Positions 1 to 12,700 of a stretch of 64,000 bases of DNA are shown here, piece after piece. The DNA comes from Okapia johnstoni (lineage: Eukaryota; Chordata; Mammalia; Artiodactyla; Giraffidae). The translations under genes and the position numbers were made by a program. The notes under the pieces were generated by a model, which saw only the letters and a program-made list of their open reading frames with translations, ran no database searches and was not told the origin of the DNA. Position 1 is the first letter of the stretch. Each line of letters starts with the position of its first letter. The DNA lies in assembly GCA_024291935.2 (NCBI GenBank), contig JAGTYA010000026.1, positions 2,281,501-2,345,500 on the forward strand, given 5' to 3'.

Positions 1-445
1 CGCTGCAGCTGCTGTGGCGCTGGGATGGGCCCCGCCGGGCACAGACGGACCACAGGTTAGAGCAGCGCTCTCAGAGGACCCAGCACAGGCTGCCTGGTGC
101 TGAGACTGCTGCAGAGAACAGGGCCGGCAGGCTCAACTTACTGGCGCGCAGCCCACAGAAGCAAGTATTCTGGGAAACACGTCTCAAGGAGCAGAGGAAC
201 GCCTCTCCATCGTACCCACCTGAGTCACTCTTAAATCCGAGGATGCCGGCCTCCCCCAGCACAGAGGATCTCTGCTAAAGTGCTGCCTGTACTTGAGGAC
301 GTACCCACCACCCTCTGTAACCAGTTCTGTATACATCCTATCCTCAAAAACCTGGGAAGCCCCTAAGAGCAGGGTGACACCAGCCCAGAGGACAGAGGAA
401 ACAAACCAGCGCAGAAAGCAGAGCACGGCTCAGTGAGCGCCCCGG

Positions 446-517
446 CCGGGAGCCCACCCCGGCTCCACTGCTGCCCTCTGCCGGGAGCCCACCCCGGCTC
501 CCACTGCTGCCCTCCGC
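446..517. repeat. 35-bp tandem duplication in NAP1L4 intron
   Basis: CCGGGAGCCCACCCCGGCTC begins at 446 and again at 481, with near-identical following bases. Two copies; unit 35-36 bp. The flanking intron (1-686) shows no other recognisable feature. Confidence 0.8.
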
Positions 518-686
518 CGAGCAGCAGGAGGCCGGAGTAACCTCTGGGCAAGGCACACTGCCGAGCAAGGCAGGAGACTGAGACTGAGCGTGTCACTCGA
601 GTCACCCAGCAAGCAGGTGCGTTTCTCACCGGCGCCAAGCTTGTCACCCTTGGGCCCCTGACCCTCTGACACCAGGCAGTACTCAC

Positions 687-758
687 CATAGGCTGCCCAG
701 GGTCGGAAAATTTCACTTTTATATCCTGCAGGTGTTTCAAGATTGGCTCATCGTATTC
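687..758 (-). CDS. NAP1L4: NAP1L4 coding exon: [14 protein letters not shown]
   Basis: 72 nt, 24 codons, phase 0. Acceptor AG at 760-759, donor GTGAGT at 686-681. Last NAP1L4 exon in the window; the next would continue the core domain, and nothing matching it lies in 1-680. Confidence 0.95.
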
Positions 759-3700
759 CTAATCACAAAGAGAAAGAGAGAAGGTCCTGGTGAGCAGCAG
801 AAGACAACATGCCTGTTCCCACTGAGTCACTGCTTCCTCTCCCCCTAGACTCTGGATCATTAGCCCTGCAGAAATTCTGTCCTTGTCACTCCCAGGAAGC
901 CACCCACACATTCACTCACCACCAGCCTCGGGGTGGCTGCAGGGAGGGGCCGTGTGGGTCCGCCACGGGGCACTGGAAATCACCAATGCCAAGCCGAGAG
1001 GGCAGCGCCCTCAGTGCTGGGGCAAGAGCCCGGCCGGCTCTCACACCACCTCCAGCTGTCAGTGCAGACGGAATCAGAAACACCATCAGTGCAGACTGAT
1101 GGTCCTCACATCCCCAAAGAGACAGGATCAGAAGAAATGCCTGGACAAGCTACTGACCTGGGCAGCCATTTCCCCCTCAGTGCACAAGGCAGTAAGGATC
1201 CAGTCGCTCACAGTCAAGACCACTTACAAAGCGCATCTGAGACCTAAACGACAGGCACTCCAGAAGAGCGTCTAACGACGGCTCTACGCCTTCACAAGTC
1301 ACCACTATGCGAACGCACAAGTCTACCACAGCCTGTTACTTGAGAAAAACTCAGGGAAAAAAAAAAAATCACAAGACCTGAAACCCAGAGACCACATACT
1401 AAGGAAAGGGGCTTTCTTTGTAAAACAGTCACTTTTTCAACCCAGAAGTCCAAAGGGTTTCCCGAGGCGCGTTAAGCCTGGTAACTGCCGGTTTCCCAAT
1501 TTTAGCTTCTTTCTGCCTCACAGGCAGACCTCGCTTAACACACTTCACAGATACTTTGGGTTTTGTTTTGCAAATTGAAGGTTTCTGTTAACCCTGGGTT
1601 GTCAGACAATGGTTAGCATTTTTTAGCAATAAAGTATTCTTAAATTCAGGTATGTACATTTTTGTCAACGGACATGATTTTGAGCAAGTTCCGGGACATG
1701 GTGATGGGACAGGGAAGCCTGGTGTGCTGCACCATGGGGTCACAAAGAGTCAGACACGACTGAGTGACTGAATTACAACAAAAATGTACATTTTTTAGAC
1801 ATAACGCTATTGCACACTTTATAGATTATAATATAGTGTAAACATAATTGTTATTATTCACTGGGAAACCAAAAAATTCACAACTCACTTTAATGCTACG
1901 TTCACGTTACTGCAGGGTGCTGGAGCCAAACGCACAATGTCTCCGAGGCCTGCCTGTACAGAACAACAACAAAACCAGCAGTAACAAAGGCACCTTGCAA
2001 GTCTCTGGACAAAAAGCAAGCTCAAAACAGTCCTTAAAGGCCACATCCGTATGAGAGGTCAACTCCAAATTCCAGAACCAGGAAACAAGGCTGCACAGTA
2101 ATGCACAGGGATCGCCCTCCTCCTCACAGTCAGACCAGCAGTACCCACGGTACTGTCCCACATCCGTGAAACAACCATGATGGTCTTCACTTCCTCAACC
2201 AGCCATGTGTTAACACCGGAGGGCCGAGAATGCTCGACAGCCTAAATGAGCAGTCCCAGAGCTAAGGGCCAGCAGTGGGAGCTACCTGAGAGCCGATTTA
2301 AGGCTGCCCCCTACAAGTTTCAGTCATAAAGACACATCAGGATCTCCTGAGCCTCTACACGCACCGCAGACTCTCACTGACTGGGGGTGGGGAGGCACGG
2401 ATGCTGCTACTTCATTTTAAAAGTTGCCAGGGAGACTCTAACATACAGTCAGAGTGAGAATCTGGTTCTAGCATGTACTACTCAATTTTCTCAATAAATT
2501 TCTGGCTCATGGCATTCTTTTAAAAGCATGATCCAGTATTCTTTCTTCCATTTCTTTTTTTGGACCACACCACTCGGCTTACAGGATCTCAGTTACCAAC
2601 CAGGGATCAAACCTGGGCCCAGCAGTGAAAGCACCAAGTCCTAACCACTGGACCCCCAGGCATCCCTAATGGTCTCCTCTTCTTAAACCACATCTTTTCC
2701 TACGGAAGCAAAGCTCGGGTAAGAACACATAAGCTTGTGCTCCCGCCTAGAGAAGCCCTTTCATCATGTGTTCTGAAGCCGGTGTGACGCTGAATTTCCT
2801 CATCTTCTGCTTGCCTGCAAAGTTTGTCATGTATGCACCTCCACTGACCACATGACTCTGCTTAACCCCTCAGATTGTAAGTAATCATTTTATATTGTTA
2901 GGTTAATCATGTTCCCATTATGGCAAGAAATTGTAATTAGTTTTAATTTTTTGTCTGGCTATTGATTGTGAAAACTGATAAACATCTTTCACTATTGTGA
3001 TTTTGTAACTATTACTCATTTAATATTGTATCATGAATGGTCAACAGAAAAACAATAGAATGCTGTATCACCAAGATTACCATTTAATAGAAAAGCCTGC
3101 AATCACCTGTAAAAACCTGTAAACCAGATGTATATCAGAATAATCTTGGAATTTTTGAAAAATACAAATGCCCAGGTCTTGCTTTTATTCTCCAAAGCTC
3201 CGGCTATGTTCCTAATGAGCAGTCATGTTTAAAAACTGGACTATATGATCTTTTATCTAATTTGTTTCACTTTTTCTAGCCCATTTCACTTCACTTATGT
3301 TTTCCAATTTCTCCATCTTTTTTTTGATGTTCTTTCTCAAGTCTTTATCAAGCACAGTAGAAAAGCTTTTGTATACGTATATATAACAGCATGTATAATA
3401 TATATATATTTAAGAAAACTTACAAACTTTTGCCTGACAGAAAAATTTATGACAATTTGCTTCCACTTGTTTGCCTTAGTCTGAATAGAATGCCAGATTT
3501 CTAATTAAAAAAAAAATAGATATGCAACAAGTAACAAAGGTTTACCGTATACCAGAGGGAACTACAGCCATTATCGTGTAATAATCCGTAATGGAAAATA
3601 TGTATATGTATCACTGAATCACCAGGCTATGTACCTGAAACACTGTAAGTCAACTATGCTTCTACAAAATATATACATTAAGAAAAAAAGAACTTTGTGT

Positions 3701-6700
3701 ATTAGGCTACCCTAATACACGTATCTGAACATCCCCCAGTCCGGACAGAGAGCAGGAGCGCATTCCTTGCCACGCCTTCTCAGGCTCTGGCACCCAGACA
3801 TGCATCAGACGAGGCAGGCAGAGGCAGCGACGCAGCACGTTTCTGAACCACAACGACCACCGCCCTGGAGTCGCGGAGGAGCCGCAGCAGCGAGAGCCGT
3901 CTGCACGCCCGCCACGGCCACACTCTCCAATGTGACAGCGCTGCGCCGGCGCCGGCCCACCTCAACCAAATGCAGAGACCGCCCTCGCCACGGCCACACT
4001 CTCCAATGGGACAGCGCTGCGCCGGCCCACCTCAACCAAATGCAGAGACCGCCCTCACCACGGCCACTCTCTCCAATGGGACAGCGCTGCGCCAGCCCAC
4101 CTCAACCAAATGCAGAGACCGCCCTCGCCACGGCCACACTCTCCAATGTGACAGCGCTGCGCCGGCGCCGGCCCACCTCAACCAAATGCAGAGACCACCC
4201 TCTTTGTGGACTTCTGAGCAGTACTAATTTCTGAATTCTGGAAACTCACCTCAGGGAACATCACATTTGTTACCTTTTAAGTGGTTCACCATTTCACTAT
4301 AGAAAGCTCCATAAAGCAAGACAAAGACAGCTTGGCCATTGCCATTGAAATAAAAAAAGACTTTTTCAAGGAAAATTATTAGAAGAATAATAGCAACTTG
4401 TTAAATATTTACAGTTAGCAAGACTGGATGACAGGCCTATTTCAAATTTCAAAAATCAATCAAAAGGCAAGACTAAGCAAGCGTGCGCCTGTGTGTCACT
4501 GTGCACAGATACCTGTGTCTACACATGTGCACACACTGGACCCCTCAGTACCAGCACTTCCGCCCGGGCCCCTCGTCCCCACACCTCTCGTGTCCACATC
4601 GTATGAGGCGGGGAAGGCTCTGGAATCTGTTCATTCTCTTCCTGGGGCGAGGCTGCAACAAACAGCAAAGCCACCTCGAGCTCGGCCGGCCTTCCCAGGG
4701 GACCACGGCACAAGGGCGCCGGGGGCCCTGCCTGACTCCTCCCCCAAGCCATGGCCACAGAAGAGGCCTCTCCACCACCGTCACCACCCACTGAGAGCTC
4801 ACCAACAGCTCGCCTGTCTGGAAGGGGGAGTGTGCGGTGTGCCTACCTGTACCAGCTCGCTCAACATGTCCACATTTCTGAAAATGGTAAACCAGAACTC
4901 CGGAATGCCTTTGGGGTTTGGCTCTTCTGCTGCTGCTGCTTCTTTTTCTGCTATGACTGCTTTATTTTTCATGTCTCCCTACAGACACAAAGACGCAAAA
5001 TAGAATACTTATCATGAAGCAACAAGTTTACAGATTTTGCAGTGGCTTATTTAATACAGAATATAGTTTCAGAATCCCACTGAAACCTCTATCAAACTCC
5101 TTGTCTTTGAATCTGCATCTCCAGGACCACTGTGCCATCACTCTCAAATGTCTCGGAGAAACAAAGCCTTACAGGCATCCATATCTGGATTTAATTCTTC
5201 GACATAATTCTAGACCACGGGGAGCAGAGCTGGGGACAGGAGCAGGTCCCCGACGGGGAGAGGCCGCCATCCACAGGGACAATCAGCAGCAGAGGACACT
5301 CCAGCACCTCTGCAACAGAAATGCCCACCACGCTGCGAGCCCAAGGCTGCAGGGGTGCTGGGACAGAGGCAGCGTGCGAACAGCAGGGTGGTTGAGAGGA
5401 AGGTGATGTGCCCGGGAGGTAGGGAGTCTGTGCCCCGTCGCAGCCCTGGTGCGCGCTTCTCAGGGGAAATTATGACAGGAGCCTTCAAGCCGGCAGAGGC
5501 GGCTCCTCCCCCACAGCGCAGACCTGGTGCACAGCTATCCACAGGCACAGCCTCAGCTACACCAGACTTGACACGTTTGTAAAGGATCGAAAATAACACA
5601 CATTTCAAAAGAACTCCCTGAACGTTTACACTATGGGATAGAAGCCTACTTCCAAGCGCAGTATCAGGGGACAGAGCTCACCGTGCCATGTTGGCATGCC
5701 CACAGCACTGGACTGGTACCCGGCACCAGCCCCCGGAGAAGGCTGCCAGCAGGCGGGGGTCAGCGCGCATGGCCTGAGCGGCACCTTCCAGCGTCCAGTG
5801 GCGAGAGGCAGCAGGGCCACTTCGCCAGCTCTGGGCGGCTGTGTGCTCTGCCCACCGTGGCCCTGCCTCCAGTGCCTGCCCTCCTGGGCACAGATGTGCT
5901 CTCCCCTTGTGGGTCTCTGCCTCCTTCACCTCCCCAGACAGTCTGCACTACGCGCAGGCTGCCCCACATGGCCAACGAGGGAGACTGCGTCTGGTTCGCC
6001 ACGGTAACTGACAGAGCCAGTCAGACGCCAGACTTGCACAACGCCCTGTTTCACCGTCCTGAAGCAATCTAAACACTCACCCCAAGGGTGAAGCCACGCC
6101 TACTGCTAGGGGCTCTCCTCTGTGTAGAAGAAAACCGTCTTATTTCTTTTTGTACCTTTCCCCCACTGCACTGCACAGCTTGGGATCTCAGTTCCCCAGA
6201 CCGGAGGGGAACCGGTGGCAGTGAAAGCACCGAGTCCTAACCGCTGGATCACCACCCAAGGCCGTCTTATTTGCAGCAGCATTAAAGCAGAACAGCAGTG
6301 GCACTCACGAAGGGAACACTTACGGCCAGTTTATCCTCCTCTTCATCTTCACTGTGCCATTCGGATTCTGCGTCTGTTGGCTCAACATCACCAGTGATGA
6401 ATTCCCTTCTCTGAGAGTAAAAAACAAGATTTTACAGTTACTCAGAAACTCGCGAGTTAAGACAATGAACTTGTAAATAACGTGAATGAAAAGACTGAAA
6501 ACTGGATGCTTTTATAATTTATTTTAAGATACTAAGTTTTGAGGTTTAAGCAAAGACATTTAGTGATCCCCAGGTATTTCTGGATGTCTTTCCCGGAGAA
6601 AGATCTGAAACACACTACTAAAACTCACTAACAGCATCCTGACCTTGTCAAAAAGAGGCTGGTATAAGGCTGCATACTTTCTCTCCAGGTCATGAACTTC

Positions 6701-9700
6701 TTCATAGAACTTGGCTTCTATATGTGCACATTTCACCTGGAGCTGCTTCAATGCGTTGATTCTTCTTTTTACAGCTTTAGGTAAACTAAAGAGGGGGGGA
6801 AATCCAGATGAATGCAAAGCAAGTACTTACTTTTTTTTCCCCCACTAAAGCAACATTAACATAGAATTAACATCCCCACCATGAAAAAGAGCTCCTGAAA
6901 GTCATTAAGAACAAACACCCACCCCCACCAGGAGCAGGGTGGTGGGGGAGGAGGGAGCTGAAAAGATAACTCACAAAAAATACTGGATTGACCAAAAAGT
7001 TCCTTTGTTTTTTAAGTAAATATAAAAGCCATTTTTCATTTTCATCAAAAATTTCATCGAACAATGTATTCAGTGTTTTGTTCTGCTCCCTTCTGCCCTT
7101 TTCCAGGCAACTTCCTGAACCCACTTCTTTCTTCACCGGCTCTGCCGCCTCTGTTGCTGCGCTGAGCGCTCTCTGCCCGTGGCGAGCAGGCGCTGCTCTC
7201 CAGCTGCAGTGGGTTGGCCCCTCAGATCGGGGGCTTCTCCTGTTGCTGAGCACAGGCTTCAGCAGTTGCAGCGTGAGGACCCAGTAGTCAAGCCCCCTGG
7301 GCTCTGAAGCACAGACTGGAGTTGGGTCGCGTGGGCTTAGCTGCTCCGAGGCGTGTGGGATCTTCCCGGATCAGGGATCAAACCCATATCTCCTGGGTTG
7401 GCAGGCAGATTCTTTATGACTGTGCCACCAGGGAAGCTGCTTTTTATCTTTTTGAGTGCAAAGAACTGTTCCAAGTGCCTTTTAAGTCTTCCAGGGAAGC
7501 GAAATTTTTTTCCATTTAAAGAATTTTGTAAAGACCAAAATAAGTGGAAATCAGAAGGTGCAAGGTCTGGTGAATTCGGCAGATGAACCAGAACTTCCTA
7601 GCCGAGCCTTTGCCTGGTCATCAAAGAGACAGACGGTCTCACACTATCCTGACGAGAGGTGATGTGGTTACTGTTGACTACTCCCGGATGCTTTCGGTCG
7701 AGTGCTGCTTTCAGCAGGTCTAACTGGGAGCAATACTTGTTGGAATTAATTGCTTGGTTTTCCAGAAGGGGCTCGTAACAGAGGACTCCTTTCCAATCCC
7801 CCATATACACTACATCACCTTCTCCGGGTGAAGACTGGTCTGTGGTGTGGCTGGTGGGGGTTCATTTCCCTTGCCCCATGATCTCCTCCATTCCACATTC
7901 TTCTACAGTATCCACTTTTCATTGGCCATCACAATTTATTTTAAAAACAAAACATTCTCATTACGTTTAAGTAGAGTAAGGTAAGTAAGTGTTAGTCGCT
8001 CAGTTGTGCCCAACTCTTTGCGACCCCATGGACTGCAGCCCACCAGGCTCCTCTGTCGATGAGATTTTCCAGGCAAGGATACTGGAGTGGGTCGCCATTT
8101 CCTTTTCCAGGGGATCTTCCCAACCCAGGGATCGAACCCAGGCCTCCTGCACTGCAAGCAGACTCTTTATCAACTGAGCTACAAGCGAAGCCCCTTTAAG
8201 TAGAGATCACATGCAAAAACATGGTCCAGGTTTTTTCACTTAACTTGCATGGAACCTAAGCATCAAAGTGATGAACAGAACCAAACTGTGCAAATGACTC
8301 TCCACACATGATGTGGATATTCTGAACACACAGGCCGTCCCCCGTATCGTATCATGTGGACTGCTATCAGTGAATGTCTCAATCTGATCACCATCGATTT
8401 CAGCTAGTCTATCCGACCTCGGAGCATCATCCAGCAAGAAACCTCAGCATGAAACCACTTTTGATACGTTTGATCAGTCACAGTACCCTCTCCATATACT
8501 GCACAAATCTTTTTTTGTGTTTCTGCCAAAGAAGTTCAAACTACCACACAGTGGCACTCATCTCACACACTAGCAAAGTAATGCTCAAAATTCTCCAAGC
8601 CAGGCTTCAACAGTACATGAACCGAGAACTTCCAGATGTTCAAGCTGGATTTAGAAAAGGCAGAAGAACAAGAGATCAAACTGCCAACATCCGATACATC
8701 ATTGAAAAAGCAAGAGAGTTCCAGAAAGACATCTACTTCTGCTTTATTGACTACGCCAAAGTCTTTTGACTGTGTGGGTCACAACAAACTGGAAAATTCT
8801 TCAAGAGATGGGAATACCAGAGCACCTGATCTGCCTCCTGAGAAATCTGTATGCAGGTCAGGAAGCAACAGTTAGAATCAGACATAGAACAATGGACTGG
8901 TTCCAAATTGGGAAAAGAGTACGTCAAGGCTGTATATTGTCACCCTGCTTATTTAACTTACATGCAGAGTACATCATGCGAAATTCCGGGCTGGATGAAG
9001 CACAAGCTGGAATCAAGATTGTCGGGAGAAATATCAATAACCTCAGATATGCAGATGACACCACCCTTATGGCAGAAATCGAAGAGGAACTAAAGAGCCT
9101 CTTGATGAAGGTGAAAGAGGACAGCTGCCTTAAAACTCAATATTCAAAAACTAAGATCATGGCATCTGGTCCCATCACTTCATAGCAAACAGATGGGGAA
9201 ACAATGGAAACAGTGACAAACTTCTTTTTTCTTGGGCTCCAAAATCATTGTGGACAGTGATACAGCCATGAAATTAAGACGCTTGCTCCTTGGAAGGATA
9301 GACAGAGTATTAAAAAGCAAAGACATTACTTTGCCCACAAAGGTCTATCTAGTCAAAGGTACGGTCTTTCCAGCAGTCATGTATGGGTGTGAGAGCTGGA
9401 CCATAAAGAAGGCTGAACACCAAAGAACTGATGCTTTTGAACTATGGTGTTGGAGAAGACTCTTGAGAGCCCCTTGGACAGCAAGGAGATCAGACTAGTC
9501 AATCCTAAAGGAAATCAACCCTGAATATTCATTGAAAGGACTGATGCTGAAGCTGAAGCTCCAATACCCGGGCGACCTGATGTGAAGAACCAACTTACTA
9601 GAAAAGACCCTGATGCTGGGACAGACTGAAGGCAGGAGGAGATGGGGGTGACAGAGGACAAGATGGTTGGATGGCATCACCGACTCGATGGACCTGAGTC

Positions 9701-12700
9701 TGAGCAAGTTCTGGGAGATGGAGATGGACACAGAAGCCTGGAGTGCTGCAGTCCACGGGGCTGCAGAGTCGGACACAACTGGGCGACTGGACAGCAATCA
9801 CTAGCAGAACTATCTTACAGGAAGACATCGAACTTTTTTTTGCAAACCTAACACAAATAATCAAACACGGAAGAAAGGACCAATCTCACAAAATATCCAA
9901 AAGAATTTAAAAGAACTGCTATCTTGGACTTCCCTGGTGGTCCAGTGGTTAAGACCCTGCCTTCCAATACTGGGGACCCGGGTCCAATCCCTAGTCTGGG
10001 AAGATCCCACATGCCGCTAGGCGACCTAGTCCACACGCCACAACTACCGAGCCTGTGCGCCTCAACAAGAGACGCTCCTGCTCCCCCAACCAGTGGAAGC
10101 CTGCACACAGCTGAAGATAAATAAACTAACAACAACAAAATGGAAATGAAAACAAAACAAAACTGCTATCTTGTCTTTATCAAATTGTCAATTAAAAAAA
10201 AAAATTCCCAGGCTTGATGAAGCTGAGGGCAGAGGCCCTCTTACTGACCCATCTTTCTTAAGGGCAAATGAGAACCTTGAAAATATCCTCTGCCTCAACT
10301 TCTGAGAATTTAGTCTAAGAAAACAACCAAATATTTACGGACTGGATGACCGCTGATGCAAAAGTTAACGACTGGAACAGGGTCAAGACGAACAGCATTA
10401 AAACAGGGCCGGTGTACACTGAGTTCTCAAACCATCAGTGCTCCTCCCAACAGAGCAAAGGAGAAATCAGAGACAGTAGGGACAAGGCATGCGTGCTACC
10501 CCAGGGTCAGAGAACAAGGAGCTCCTTAGCCCCCCTTTGATACATTTTACCTTCTAAAAAGTATTTTAATTTGTGTGCCTTACTTTTATAAATCATAAGA
10601 GAAAAAAAAATTTAAATCCTTTAAAATTATGTGTTTAACCCAAAGGCCACAGTCACAACCTGGAAAAACTCCTGGGTCCCTCAAAGACGCACGCAGCCCC
10701 CCTGGTGGACCTGGGTCCTGCGCCGAGTCCTCCTCCAAGGGCAGGGCAGGCGTCAGTCTAAGAGCGCACAGTCCAGGCGGCTCTCCACACGGCACTGTTC
10801 AGGAAGTGCAGCCGTCAAGGGGGCGGATCCAGTGGGCATCAAAATCCACTAAGTTCCTTATATATGAAATGGCAGTGTGTGAGCATATAACCTAAGCATG
10901 TCCTTCCATATGCTGTAAATACAATGTGAATGTTGTGTAAATAGTTCTGCTTTCTGCAACTTCCTCGAAAAATGGTGCCCCCGAATATGTTTGATCCTCT
11001 GTTGGCTGAATCTGCAGATACGGAGGGCCAAGTGTCCTGGGACGGACTCAATCACAGAGGGCCCCGTCTTGGGACAACCATACCCACAGCAAGTGCAGTG
11101 TGGACAGAGGTGCTGCACGCAAGGCTCCCAACCAGAGAAACCGCCTAGAACTGCTGCGAGCAAGGCGACAGGAGAAAGCAGCGCAGGGATTTAATGACAC
11201 TAAACACAGTAACATCCGCACTTATTTTCTACACTAATTACACAACTTCACAGTTACTTCGTAACTTTCAAATCTACCTAATGGAGTAAAAGTAACAGGG
11301 GACTCTAAGCCAACTGGACTCAACACCCTTCTCAGCTCGCCTCCAAGCAATGGCAGCAACTGCGCAGCCTTCTCCTCCCCACGACAGGCACACACGTCAC
11401 ACGCAGTGTGCAACATGGAACTACGCACAGAACCTCCTACCGCTCGCATCTCCTCTCAGCCAACGCCCCCCAGGCACCCGGTGTCTACAGCGGGAAAGGA
11501 GAAACCAGTGTTCTCACTTGTTTCCCAGGCTCACCCCCGGTCACCCCCTAACACACACACACCCCGATCCAGTCTGCAGCCCCTCACAGAGCCCCTCGCA
11601 CGAGCTCTTCTCCTGGAACCCCCTCTCTCTGGACGGAGCAGACCCCCAGCGTGCCCTCCCTGTGACATCACCCCGTCCTGCGTGGGGCGCCCATGGAGAG
11701 GGTGGCCACACTGAGGCCCAGCCCTGCCCTGATGCAGGAGAGAAGCCCAGGAAGACAGCCAGGCCCCGAGAAGGGCGTCCAAAGGCTCCAAGTGTGGCTG
11801 TCCTCACACACGCGGGACAGAGCTTGCCCAAGTCACAAGCCCGGTGCCGCAGGCTGGCAGAGCCGAGCAGGCAGGACTGGTTCCCTCGGCCTCTCTCTGG
11901 TCCTCCCTGTGCAGGTAACCCGTGAAGTCCTCTCGAGGCCCCAGGACGGCCCAGGGAACCCGACCCGCCACAGCCTGTGTCCTCTACCAGGCTTCAAGCC
12001 CGCACTCATCTCTGGAACCTCAGAGCCTGCGCTCACAGCAGGCAAGGTCTGCTGAGAGAAAACATACTGCTAATCTAAGGAGACCAAAGAGCTTTCTTTC
12101 TTTGTTTCTCAAAGTTGCATCAAGTCTTGTTCGGGGCATACTTACGTCTCGATGTAGCTTGAAGGAGTGTGGGAGACACTGTCAAGTCGTTCCTGCAAAG
12201 CTGCCAAAACTTGAGGATTCTGCATGACCTGATCTGTGAGCTTTTCTGTTAAGGGTTAAAAAAAAAAAGACAAAGCCAAAAAACATAACATACACCCACC
12301 ACACAACAGCCAACAGTTAACATTTTCTCCAAAAATACTTGTTTTTTGGAGAAGGAAATGGCTACCACTCCAGTATTCTTGCCTGGGAAACCGCACGGAC
12401 AGAAGAGCCTGGCAGGTCACAGTCCGTGGGGACGCAAAATGTCAGACACAACTGAGTGACTGAACAACAAAACACCTCACTGCACAGAACTGTGAAAAAG
12501 AAGAGTGAAATGTGTCAAAACAGTTCCTTTAAAGTATAATCCACATCAGTCACCCAAGTGGATGGCTATGAACCTACACAGGGCACCTGAGCGGTGGAAG
12601 CCCCCACCTCCCAGCGAGGACACGGTCACGGCAGTCACACAGACGCTGTGCTGGCCCCCGATGAACAGAGGACCCCGAGGGCCCTCCCGGGAACCGCACA

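Larger units (their letters stand above)
6985..8520 (-). mobile_element. Degraded mariner transposon, interrupted by two SINEs
   Basis: Minus-strand pieces resemble mariner transposase. The N-terminal part (about 8,500-8,240) includes [20 protein letters not shown]. The catalytic part (about 7,810-7,600) includes [20 protein letters not shown] and [12 protein letters not shown]. The lower end has GATTGACCAAAAAGTTCC, a mariner-end-like motif. Stops and frameshifts abound. A CHR SINE (7120-7437) and a Bov-tA (7985-8190) sit inside it, and a BovB abuts its upper end. It belongs to a different mariner group from the copy at 28.2 kb. Confidence 0.75.

Noticed and set aside
3767..4234. 155-codon repetitive protein
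   Set aside because: The frame is produced by minisatellite units; no splice sites, start context or family support it.
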